Origin: Nitrospirota bacterium | GTDB taxonomy: Bacteria; Nitrospirota; Nitrospiria; Nitrospirales; Nitrospiraceae | Direction of reading: 5' to 3' | Length of the DNA: 5,811 nt | Assembly (NCBI GenBank): GCA_020028595.1 | Contig: JAIBHQ010000065.1 | Coordinates: 1 to 5,811 of the forward strand | Part shown: positions 1 to 5,622 of the stretch, piece after piece | Layout: each line of letters begins with the position of its first letter | Numbering within the stretch: the first letter of the stretch is position 1 | The notes under the pieces: generated by a model | Told to the model about the DNA's origin: nothing | The model's input: only the letters and a program-made list of their open reading frames with translations | Database searches by the model: none | Made by a program: the position numbers and the translations under genes

Positions 1-519
1 GGGCAGATGGTTCGGCGTCATCTCGACCCGTCCGTACCCTTTGCGTGGCCCGATCATGACCGCCGCCACCAGCGCGGTGACTCCCGCGCTCACGTGGACC
101 ACCGCGCCGCCGGCAAAATCGAGCGCGCCGAGACTCGCGAGCCACCCGCCGCCCCAGAGCCAGTGCGCAAGCGGTCCGTAGACCAGCGCGGTCCACAGAA
201 TCCCGAAGACGAGGAAGAACAGCACCTTCATGCGTTCGACCAGCGCCCCCGTCACCAGCGCCAGCGCCAGCGCGGCGGTCATCGTCTGGTAGGCCAGTTG
301 CGGCGCCGGACTCCCCAGGCTCCTGCCGAACGCCAGCGCATCCCCGAAGCACAGCCATTCCAGCGAGACAACGACGAGCGCCAGTAGCGGCATACCCATG
401 GTGTTGAGCACGTTTTTCTTCCGCACCATCCCGCCGTAAAACAACGCCACACCCGGCAGCGTCAACATCACCAGCGCGGTGGAAACCAGCAACCACAGCG
501 TTTGATCGGACCGAAGCAT
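1..519 (-). CDS. amt: Second ammonium transporter (Amt family), N-terminal part, runs off the window
   Basis: Inner-membrane ammonium/ammonia channel of the Amt/MEP/Rh family. Only the first 173 codons are present, and the frame is open to base 1. The start is ATG at 519-517, preceded by GGAG about 8 bases upstream and 13 bases after the stop of the first amt, so the two are probably translated together. Visible family landmarks are ALFYGGMVRKKNVL (residues 25-38), VERMK (94-98), HWLWGGGWL (119-127) and the signature DFAGGAVVH (134-142), which carries the conserved Asp134 and the first pore histidine, His142. Compared with the upstream copy it lacks about 26 residues between Gly65 and Tyr77. 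It also has Thr81 where the upstream copy has Phe114, the position of E. coli AmtB Phe107 at the outer gate. It is therefore a divergent paralogue, not a recent duplicate. The second pore histidine and C-terminal tail lie outside the window. Family assignment is very secure; transport versus sensing is undecided. Confidence 0.95.
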   Translation of the reverse strand, partial: MLRSDQTLWLLVSTALVMLTLPGVALFYGGMVRKKNVLNTMGMPLLALVVVSLEWLCFGDALAFGRSLGSPAPQLAYQTMTAALALALVTGALVERMKVLFFLVFGILWTALVYGPLAHWLWGGGWLASLGALDFAGGAVVHVSAGVTALVAAVMIGPRKGYGRVEMTPNHLP

Positions 520-535
520 CAGACCACTCCGTTCA
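520..535 (-). promoter_or_regulatory. Ribosome binding site and coupling junction between the two amt genes
   Basis: Read on the minus strand, the stop TGA of the first amt is followed by ACGGAGTGGTCTG and then the ATG of the second. GGAG lies 8 bases from the ATG and starts only 2 bases after the stop, so a ribosome finishing the first gene sits on the second gene's initiation site. This supports translational coupling and fixes the start at 519. Confidence 0.7.
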
Positions 536-1771
536 CGAGTACGCTCGTTCGTTGTGTTGGCTCAGGTCCAGCCCCATCCGTTCTTCCTCCGGCGAGACGC
601 GCAGACCGACCAGCCGGTCGACCAACTTCAGGATGAGATAGGTTCCGATGCCGGCAAACAGCGCCACAGCCAGCACCGCAAGGGCTTGCACGCCCAGGAA
701 GCCGGGATTGCCGTACAGCAATCCGTCAGCTCCGCCAGGATTGACCGCCTTGGAGGCCAGCAGGCCCGTTGCCAGGACGCCGAACACACCCCCGACGCCG
801 TGAATGCCGACGACATCCAGCGAATCGTCATACCCGAACTTTCCCTTGTTCATAATTGCCGCGTAGGACAGCCCGCCGGCCGCCAATCCGATCAGCATCG
901 CGGAAAATGGTCCAACATACCCGGCCCCCGGCGTGACGGTTGCCAGCCCGGCTACGGCTCCGCTGGCAATGCCAAGTACCGTCGGCGTCCCGCGATGCAC
1001 CCATTCGACCGCCATCCAGGCCAGGGCCGCCGTCACGGCAGCCGTATGCGTGGAGAGAAAGGCCGTCACCGCGATTGCATTGGCCCCCAACGCGCTGCCG
1101 GCGTTGAACCCGAACCACCCCACCCACACGAGGCCCGTCGCCAGCAGCACCATCGGCATGCTGTGCGGCGCCATGTATTCGGTGCCGTACCCCTGGCGCT
1201 TGCCGAGCACATAGGCACAGACAAGGGCGCTGATCCCGGAACTGATGTGCACGACCGCCCCCCCGGCAAAATCCAGCGCGCCCAGCTTGCCCAGCCATCC
1301 CCCTCCCCAGAGCCAATGGGCGATCGGGCAGTAGATGACGACCGACCAGAGGACTGAAAATAAGAGCAGGGCGCTGAACTTCATCCGCTCGGCAAAGGCG
1401 CCGGTGATCAGGGCCGGTGTGATGGCCGCAAACATCATTTGGAATATCATGAAGGCCTGGTGCGGAATCGTCGGCCCGTAGGTGGGATGCGGAGACAGCC
1501 CGACATCGCGAAGCCCGGCCCATTCGAGCCCTCCGATGAGGCCCCACTTGTCCGGCCCGAACGCGAGGCTGTAGCCAAAGAGAATCCAAAGCAGGCTCAC
1601 CAAACACAGGATGACAAAACTGTGCATGATGGTGCCCAGCACGTTCTTGCTCCGAACCAGCCCGCCATAAAAGAGGGCCAGACCCGGTACGATCATTGCC
1701 AGCACCAGGGCTGTCGCGATCAGCACCCAGGCGGTGTCGGCCGGGTCAATCTGAGGAATTACAGGGTTCAT
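533..1771 (-). CDS. amt: Ammonium transporter, Amt/AmtB family, full length
   Basis: Trimeric inner-membrane channel that moves ammonium/ammonia into the cytoplasm. The protein has 412 residues, normal for Amt. Family residues can be placed by register with E. coli AmtB: outer-gate Phe114 (Phe107), Trp155 in WLWGGG (Trp148), Asp167 in DFAGG (Asp160), first pore His175 (His168), inner-gate Phe222 and Ser226 in FNAGSALGAN (Phe215, Ser219), and second pore His324 in VVGIHGVGG (His318). All canonical pore residues are present, so a working channel is expected. A cleavable signal peptide is not obvious. The short cytoplasmic tail contains SPEEERMGLDLSQHNE, a type of tail that in AmtB contacts the PII protein GlnK; no glnK is visible here. 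I chose the ATG at 1771 rather than the GTG at 1798 because GGAGG lies 4 bases before this ATG and the nine extra residues match nothing known. It follows cynS by 69 bases and precedes a second amt by 13, so it probably recaptures ammonia released by cyanase as well as scavenging ammonium. Confidence 0.97.
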   Translation of the reverse strand: MNPVIPQIDPADTAWVLIATALVLAMIVPGLALFYGGLVRSKNVLGTIMHSFVILCLVSLLWILFGYSLAFGPDKWGLIGGLEWAGLRDVGLSPHPTYGPTIPHQAFMIFQMMFAAITPALITGAFAERMKFSALLLFSVLWSVVIYCPIAHWLWGGGWLGKLGALDFAGGAVVHISSGISALVCAYVLGKRQGYGTEYMAPHSMPMVLLATGLVWVGWFGFNAGSALGANAIAVTAFLSTHTAAVTAALAWMAVEWVHRGTPTVLGIASGAVAGLATVTPGAGYVGPFSAMLIGLAAGGLSYAAIMNKGKFGYDDSLDVVGIHGVGGVFGVLATGLLASKAVNPGGADGLLYGNPGFLGVQALAVLAVALFAGIGTYLILKLVDRLVGLRVSPEEERMGLDLSQHNERAYS

Positions 1772-1780
1772 TGTGCCTCC
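1772..1780 (-). promoter_or_regulatory. Shine-Dalgarno site of first amt (decides start)
   Basis: On the minus strand GGAGGCACA immediately precedes ATG at 1771. The consensus GGAGG with short spacing favours this start over the upstream in-frame GTG at 1798, which has no such site. Confidence 0.8.
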
Positions 1781-1840
1781 GAAAGACAGAAACGCCACAC
1801 CATGGCCCGAGGCGCTTTCCTGGCTGTCACGCTGTTGTTG

Positions 1841-2281
1841 TCAGAAGGTTTTGTATTCCAGCCATTTGCCATTCAACGTGATTTTGCAGCGCGCTTCGCC
1901 CTGGCTGCCGGTCACCTTTTCCACGTCGATCGTGAAATCGATCGCGCTCATGATCCCGTCGCCGAACATTTCATTGGCCATCTCACGCAACGGGTCGCCA
2001 TAGACGCCGATGATCTCCAACAACCGGTACTTGAACGGATCGGTCGTGTTTGGGAAATCGGTTCGCACCGGAAATTTGGACAGGGACTCCGTTGTTTCCT
2101 TGTCCAATTCCAGCGCCGCCCCCACCTTCCTGGCTTCCTCCGGGGTCAGCCGATGGTTCCCATTGAGCGCCGCCGCGACAAACGTGGGGTTTTTCCCCAC
2201 GATCTTCGCCACCTCGGCAATGGTCACTTTCTTCTCCAGCCGCTTGGCCTTGATCACATCCTTCGCCTTCTTCCCTTCCAT
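1841..2281 (-). CDS. cynS: Cyanase (cyanate hydratase)
   Basis: Cytoplasmic enzyme that converts cyanate and bicarbonate to carbamate and CO2; the carbamate then breaks down to ammonia and a second CO2. The protein has 146 residues against about 156 in E. coli CynS. An N-terminal helix-turn-helix-like helical domain (about 1-70, with TIAEVAKIVGKNPTFVAAAL at 20-39) is followed by the C-terminal catalytic domain. All three catalytic residues are present: Arg86 and Glu89 in YRLLE and Ser112 in GDGIMSAIDF, corresponding to E. coli Arg96, Glu99 and Ser122. The C terminus ITLNGKWLEYKTF matches the family's usual ending. A very strong Shine-Dalgarno, AAGGAGGAGG, stands 3 bases before the ATG. The gene lies 44 bases after an ABC transporter gene and 69 bases before amt, which fits cyanate use as a nitrogen source or detoxification of cyanate. 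No carbonic anhydrase (cynT) is present in the window, so bicarbonate must come from elsewhere. Confidence 0.97.
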   Translation of the reverse strand: MEGKKAKDVIKAKRLEKKVTIAEVAKIVGKNPTFVAAALNGNHRLTPEEARKVGAALELDKETTESLSKFPVRTDFPNTTDPFKYRLLEIIGVYGDPLREMANEMFGDGIMSAIDFTIDVEKVTGSQGEARCKITLNGKWLEYKTF

Positions 2282-2294
2282 CGCCTCCTCCTTA
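2282..2294 (-). promoter_or_regulatory. Strong Shine-Dalgarno site of cynS
   Basis: The minus strand reads TAAGGAGGAGGCG directly before ATG at 2281. Two overlapping GGAGG registers make this one of the strongest initiation sites in the window, suggesting that cyanase is made in larger amounts than the membrane components upstream. Confidence 0.75.
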
Positions 2295-2325
2295 TGAGTG
2301 AATGAGCCCCTCCGCAGGGCCCGGG

Positions 2326-3195
2326 TTATTGCCGTGCCAGCGTTTCCTGCTCGAAATCCACGACCCGCGGATATTTCTTCTCGGAACCATTATTGGAAAC
2401 GCCCGTCTCCTCTTCATGCGTGACATGCTCGACAAGGAAATGGATGATGTGGTTGCGAATCTTATAATAATGAGGGTGCTCGATGATCGTGACGCGGGCG
2501 CGGGGCCGCGGAATCGTCACCATGACATTCTCGGCAATCCGTGCTCCCGGGCCATTGGTCATGAGCAGAATTCTATCGGACAGCAGAATCGCCTCATCCA
2601 CATCGTGCGTGACCATGAACACCGTGTTTCTGGACGTGTTCCACATCTGAATCAATTCTTCCTGGATCACGCCTCGCGTGAGCGCATCGATCTGCGCAAA
2701 CGGCTCGTCCAGCAGCAGCACTTTCGGCTCGATCGCGAAGGCCCTGGCCAGCCCGACCCGTTGTTTCATGCCGCCCGACAGCGCCGTCGGCCGCTTGGTC
2801 TCGGCGCCTTTGAGCCCGACCAGCGCGATGTATTTGTGTACGTGTGCGGCGATCCTCTCGCGGTCCCAGTCCGGATAGGCCGCTCGTACCGCCAACCGGA
2901 TATTGTCGAAGACCGTCATCCAGGGCATCAAGGCGAAGTTCTGAAAGACCACCATCCGGTCCAGTCCAGGTCCGGCCGCCTCCCGCCCGTTCAAAATCAC
3001 GCCTCCCTCCGAGGGCGATTCGAGTCCGGCGATGATATTGAGGAGCGTGCTCTTCCCGCAGCCTGAATGGCCGATCGTGGTGACGAACTCGCCCTTCTCG
3101 ATCTTGATCGTCACGTCCTTGAAGATGCAGACAGGGTCCCCGCCCGAATGGCTCGGAAAGAACTTCGTCATATGATCGATCTGCAAAAAGGCCAT
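2326..3195 (-). CDS. ABC transporter ATP-binding protein, nitrate/cyanate/taurine type
   Basis: Cytoplasmic ATPase that would power the permease encoded just upstream. The protein has 289 residues with a complete nucleotide-binding domain: Walker A GHSGCGKST (42-50), Q-loop Gln85 in VVFQNFALMPW, signature LSGGM (139-143), Walker B VLLLDEP (159-165), and H-loop His197 in VTHDVDEA. The Q-loop context and the DALTRG stretch after Walker B are typical of the NrtD/CynD/SsuB/TauB group. A C-terminal extension of about 40 residues (about 248-289, rich in charged residues) goes beyond the minimal ATPase but is far too short to be the binding-protein-like domain of cyanobacterial NrtC. Only one ATPase gene is present, so it presumably acts as a homodimer. 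The start at 3195 has AGGAG upstream, embedded in the last codons of the permease; the gap is 3 bases, so the two are translationally coupled. The family is certain, but the substrate is not: cyanate is favoured by the adjacent cynS, with nitrate or nitrite as alternatives (cynD or nrtC/nrtD). Confidence 0.94.
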   Translation of the reverse strand: MAFLQIDHMTKFFPSHSGGDPVCIFKDVTIKIEKGEFVTTIGHSGCGKSTLLNIIAGLESPSEGGVILNGREAAGPGLDRMVVFQNFALMPWMTVFDNIRLAVRAAYPDWDRERIAAHVHKYIALVGLKGAETKRPTALSGGMKQRVGLARAFAIEPKVLLLDEPFAQIDALTRGVIQEELIQMWNTSRNTVFMVTHDVDEAILLSDRILLMTNGPGARIAENVMVTIPRPRARVTIIEHPHYYKIRNHIIHFLVEHVTHEEETGVSNNGSEKKYPRVVDFEQETLARQ

Positions 3196-3198
3196 TAT

Positions 3199-4086
3199 TT
3201 ACTCCTGATAGGTGACAAAACCTGCCAGCTTGTTGAATCCTGAGTCCAGAATGACTCCGACCACTCCCACGACCAGGATGGCAAAAATCACACCGGCAAT
3301 ATCAAGATTGTTCCATTCGATCCAGCTCAGATAGCCCACGCCCAGCTCGCCCAGCAACATCTCGGCGGGCACCACGGCCACGAGCGCGCTCCCGAATGAG
3401 ATCCGCAGTCCGTTCACAATCGTCGGCGCGGCCCCAGGCAAAATGACCTTGTACAGCCGCTTGAACCACGTCAGCTGGAGAATGGCCGCCACGTGCAGAT
3501 AATCCTTGCGCAAGGAACTGACCCCAAACGCCGTGGTGGCAAGGGTCGGCCATACCGCCGCCATAAATACGACCAGCACCGCCGTCCATTTCGGATCCTT
3601 GACGGTATAGAGCAGCAACGGCATCCACGCCAGCGGTGAGATCGGTTTGAGAATCTGGATGAACGGGTTGACCGCCTGGAACAGCGCTTTATTCAGCCCC
3701 AACAACACGCCGAGCATGATCGCGACTACCGAAGCCGCGAGAAAGCCCGCCGCAAAGCGCGAGACCGTGTAGGCCACGAGATACGCGATCCCATGGTCGT
3801 TGGTCCCCTTTTTCACAAACGCCTCGGCGAGCTCCGTTCGGGCTTTATCAAACACCATCAGCGGTCCCGGCACGCCTTTGACTTTCTCCTTTTCTGGATT
3901 CCAGGCATATCCCCCTTCCGACGTCCGGACGATATCGCCGTTGAATTCCAGCATTTTCAGTTGCTCCTCGGACATCCCCCGGGGCTCAAAAGCCGGCCTC
4001 AACGTGAAGAAATGCCAGGCCAGTAAAAAAACCGCCAGCAGAAAACACGAGATCATCCAGGGACTGCTCTTACCTTGCATCGCCAT
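3199..4086 (-). CDS. ABC transporter permease, nitrate/cyanate/sulfonate type
   Basis: Inner-membrane channel subunit (NrtB/CynB/SsuC-like, binding-protein-dependent transport family) that would pair as a dimer with the ATPase encoded 3 bases downstream and take substrate from the binding protein encoded upstream. The protein has 295 residues. A first membrane segment (about 11-29) is followed by an unusually long hydrophilic stretch (about 30-98), then further membrane segments at about 100-131, 143-160, 168-188, 229-245 and 262-281. The ATPase-contact (EAA-like) loop is recognisable at about 200-221, with its conserved Gly in ILPGAAP. The segment KPISPLAWMPLLLY (147-160) is typical of NrtB/SsuC permeases. 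Two in-frame ATGs at 4086 and 4080 could serve as start; a purine-rich GAGGAAGAGGAAG upstream allows either. It lies 37 bases after the binding-protein gene. The substrate cannot be read from the permease. Confidence 0.94.
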   Translation of the reverse strand: MAMQGKSSPWMISCFLLAVFLLAWHFFTLRPAFEPRGMSEEQLKMLEFNGDIVRTSEGGYAWNPEKEKVKGVPGPLMVFDKARTELAEAFVKKGTNDHGIAYLVAYTVSRFAAGFLAASVVAIMLGVLLGLNKALFQAVNPFIQILKPISPLAWMPLLLYTVKDPKWTAVLVVFMAAVWPTLATTAFGVSSLRKDYLHVAAILQLTWFKRLYKVILPGAAPTIVNGLRISFGSALVAVVPAEMLLGELGVGYLSWIEWNNLDIAGVIFAILVVGVVGVILDSGFNKLAGFVTYQE

Positions 4087-4123
4087 AGTTTCTTCCTCTT
4101 CCTCTCAACCCCAGCCCCCCCAT

Positions 4124-5446
4124 TTACGCCATGCTGTGAATCTTGAAGCTCTTCAGATAGGCCTCCGGCTGGCTCGAATCAAAGGCCTTGCCCATGATGA
4201 TGTGTTTCATGGTTGTGGCGTTGTGGGTTGGATAACCCAGCTCCTTCGCCACGCGGTCGCAGCCCGCCGCCAGATACACCTGCTCAGCCACCGACTGATA
4301 GTTGATATCCCCCTTCACATGTCCCCAGCGCTTCATCTGGGTCAGGATCCAGACGGCCATGGAATGCCACGGGTAGGGATCGAAATCGATCCGATTCGGC
4401 TCTGTTATAATCTTGCCGAGCCCGTCGGCGTAGGTCCCGGTCAGCACCTGTTCCAAAACCGTGACCGGTTGATTCATATAATTGGCCGGTGCGATGGCAG
4501 TGGCAATTTCCTTGCGATGCGCAGGATTGGACGCATAGTGAGTGGCATCCACGATCGCTCTCCACATGGCTCCGAACGTATTGGGATATCGGGTCGCAAA
4601 CTCCTTGGTCACGACAAATGCACAGCAGGGATGGCGATCCCATATATCCTTCGAGAGTTTGTAAATAAAACCGGCATTCTCGTAGACAGCGCGCTGATTG
4701 AACGGGTCCGGCCCCAGATAGCCATCCACGTTTCCTGCTTTGAGATTGGCCACCATCTCCGCGGGCGGCACAATGCGAATCTGCACGTCCTTGTCCGGAT
4801 GGACACCGCCTTCGGCCAGGAAATAACGCAGCAGATAATTGTGCATGGAGAAGTCGAACGGGACGCAGAACCGGAACCCTTTCATGTCGGCGGCCGTTTT
4901 CACGTCCTTGTGCTTGATGTGCAACGTGATCGCCTGCCCGTTGATGTTTTCGACCGCCGGCATGTAGAAGGGGGTCGGCAATGATCCCACCCCCATTGTG
5001 AACGCCAGCGGCATCGGTGAAAGAAAGTGCGAGGCATCGACTTCCTTATTCACCGCCCAATCCCGAATCATCGCCCATCCGGCTGCGCGCTTGACCGAGG
5101 CATTCAAACCGTGTTTTTTGTAGAACCCCAACGGCTCCGCCATGATGATCGGCGTGCCACAGGTGATCGGTATGAATCCGATGCTGACGTCCCGCTTCTC
5201 CGGCTTCCCGACCGGATCGGCGGCGAATGCCGTGAGCGTGCTCAACGGGAACGTCTCCGCAATCAATGCCGATAACGTCGTGGCGCCCAGCCCGGCTAGG
5301 AATTGTCGCCTCGTCGGCCCCGCGGCGCGCAGCACTGCTGAAGTCACCGCCTGCCTGACCGTGCGCTCGAAATAATCTTCCGACGATTCGGGGCGCTTCT
5401 GAGCATCCTGTGGCTGGCTCGCGATCTCATCCTTCGCTTTTCTCAT
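4124..5446 (-). CDS. NrtA/CynA-like periplasmic substrate-binding protein with Tat signal
   Basis: Binding protein of the nitrate/bicarbonate/cyanate ABC family (NrtA, CmpA, CynA), 440 residues. It would capture a small anion outside the inner membrane and hand it to the permease. A long hydrophilic leader (1-44) precedes a twin-arginine motif TRRQFL (45-50), a hydrophobic segment (51-75) and a likely cleavage site at AFA/AD (75/76), so export should be by the Tat system. No lipobox cysteine is seen, unlike the lipoprotein NrtA of cyanobacteria. The mature part has NrtA-like landmarks: SIGFIPITCGTPIIMAEPLG (88-107), Trp124 in AGWAMIRDW where NrtA has its ligand-stacking Trp, FSMHNYLLRYFLAEGG (199-214), GPDPFNQRAVY (245-255) and HPCCAF (272-277). 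Start chosen at ATG 5446 because AAGGAGG lies 5 bases upstream; the frame stays open to 5485 without a better site. First gene after a structured leader. Cyanate is inferred from the adjacent cynS, but nitrate or nitrite is equally compatible with the sequence. The Tat signal argues against it being the cytoplasmic sensor NasS. Confidence 0.93.
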   Translation of the reverse strand: MRKAKDEIASQPQDAQKRPESSEDYFERTVRQAVTSAVLRAAGPTRRQFLAGLGATTLSALIAETFPLSTLTAFAADPVGKPEKRDVSIGFIPITCGTPIIMAEPLGFYKKHGLNASVKRAAGWAMIRDWAVNKEVDASHFLSPMPLAFTMGVGSLPTPFYMPAVENINGQAITLHIKHKDVKTAADMKGFRFCVPFDFSMHNYLLRYFLAEGGVHPDKDVQIRIVPPAEMVANLKAGNVDGYLGPDPFNQRAVYENAGFIYKLSKDIWDRHPCCAFVVTKEFATRYPNTFGAMWRAIVDATHYASNPAHRKEIATAIAPANYMNQPVTVLEQVLTGTYADGLGKIITEPNRIDFDPYPWHSMAVWILTQMKRWGHVKGDINYQSVAEQVYLAAGCDRVAKELGYPTHNATTMKHIIMGKAFDSSQPEAYLKSFKIHSMA

Positions 5447-5458
5447 AGATTCCTCCTT
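5447..5458 (-). promoter_or_regulatory. Shine-Dalgarno site of the binding-protein gene (decides start)
   Basis: The minus strand reads AAGGAGGAATCT before ATG at 5446, with AAGGAGG ending 5 bases upstream. This selects 5446 over upstream non-ATG alternatives in the same open frame and keeps the preceding terminator wholly outside the coding region. Confidence 0.8.
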
Positions 5459-5478
5459 GCCTGCTCTGTCCGCTAACC

Positions 5479-5530
5479 AAAACAAAAACGCCAGCTATCG
5501 CCGAGAGACACCCCCTCGGCAACGCTGGCG
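5479..5530 (-). terminator. Intrinsic terminator in the operon leader (probable attenuator)
   Basis: On the minus strand CGCCAGC (5530-5524) pairs with GCTGGCG (5495-5489), a 7-bp outer stem. Inside it GCCGAG (5520-5515) pairs with CTCGGC (5505-5500), a 6-bp stem with a 9-base loop; the stems are separated by a small internal loop (CGTT side / GATA side, edge bases approximate). The hairpin is followed at once by TTTTTGTTTT (5488-5479). This is a textbook intrinsic terminator. It lies between glnA and the binding-protein gene, 32 bases before the latter's ATG. It could simply end glnA transcripts, but its 5' arm is shared with an alternative hairpin, which points to conditional termination. 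I worked the pairing out by hand; no energies were computed. Confidence 0.85.
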
Positions 5531-5569
5531 CCTTTGCCAGTCCTCGCGGCCTGACGTCGTTGTCCGGCC
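5525..5569 (-). promoter_or_regulatory. Probable ANTAR-protein antiterminator RNA element (two hexaloop hairpins)
   Basis: Transcribed from the minus strand. Hairpin P1 (5569-5548) is GGCC, an unpaired G, GAC, loop AACGAC, GTC, an unpaired A, GGCC: two helices of 4 and 3 bp flanking a G-A mismatch. After the 7-base linker GCGAGGA comes P2 (5540-5525): CTGGC, loop AAAGGC, GCCAG. Both loops have six bases with A at position 1 and G at position 4, the conserved features of the RNA motif bound by ANTAR-domain antiterminators (NasR, NasT, EutV, AmiR). The 3' arm of P2 is the same GCCAG that forms the 5' arm of the following terminator, so the two folds exclude each other, as known ANTAR targets do. 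Expected outcome: a signal-activated ANTAR dimer stabilises P1-P2 and lets transcription continue into the transporter, cynS and amt genes. The structure is seen; the regulator and its signal are inferred, and no ANTAR gene is in the window. Confidence 0.75.
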
Positions 5570-5577
5570 AAATTATC

Positions 5578-5616
5578 AGCCTCGAGGCTCGGGGCACGAG
5601 CCTCAAGCCTCGTGCC
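5578..5616 (-). repeat. GC-rich overlapping inverted repeats just after glnA
   Basis: Several competing hairpins overlap here. GGCACGAG (5593-5600) pairs with CTCGTGCC (5609-5616) across 8 bases; GAGGCTCG (5584-5591) pairs with CGAGCCTC (5597-5604) across 5 bases; and AGCCTCGAGGCT (5578-5589) is a perfect 12-base palindrome. The hexamer AGCCTC occurs three times in 34 bases (5578, 5599, 5606). The array starts 6 bases after the glnA stop, so it could protect or end the glnA message, but no T-run follows it. It may instead be a member of a dispersed intergenic palindromic repeat family, which one window cannot show. Confidence 0.6.
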
Positions 5617-5622
5617 TATCTA

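Noticed and set aside
7..387. Plus-strand open frame of 126 codons at the left edge
   Set aside because: It is the shadow of the second amt, whose minus-strand frame is open from 519 to the window edge with conserved Amt motifs.
554..1357. Plus-strand open frame antisense to the first amt
   Set aside because: The minus-strand frame carries every Amt pore residue; this one is low-complexity Arg/Gln/His-rich and resembles no family.
1793..1814. Possible hairpin terminator between cynS and amt (CGCC/GGCG followed by TTTCTGTCTTT)
   Set aside because: The stem is only 4 bp with a 14-base loop and the T-run is interrupted; it is too weak to call.
1841..2281. Helix-turn-helix-like N-terminus read as a transcriptional regulator
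   Set aside because: Cyanases normally have this helical N-terminal domain, and the catalytic Arg86, Glu89 and Ser112 are all present.
1439..2305. Plus-strand open frame antisense to amt and cynS
   Set aside because: It crosses two strongly supported genes on the other strand, shows no recognisable domain, and has shadow-frame composition.
3800..4984. Long plus-strand open frame (394 codons) antisense to the permease and binding-protein genes
   Set aside because: It spans two clearly coded minus-strand genes and their spacer, has no family motif, and is rich in the His/Arg/Gln typical of the antisense frame of GC-rich coding DNA.
4124..5446. The binding protein as NasS, the cytoplasmic partner of an ANTAR regulator
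   Set aside because: It has a clear Tat signal and sits with its permease and ATPase, so it is a transport component, not a cytoplasmic sensor.
5572..5577. GATAAT on the minus strand as a sigma-70 -10 box
   Set aside because: No acceptable -35 box lies 16-18 bases upstream, and the implied start would fall inside the P1 hairpin and destroy it.
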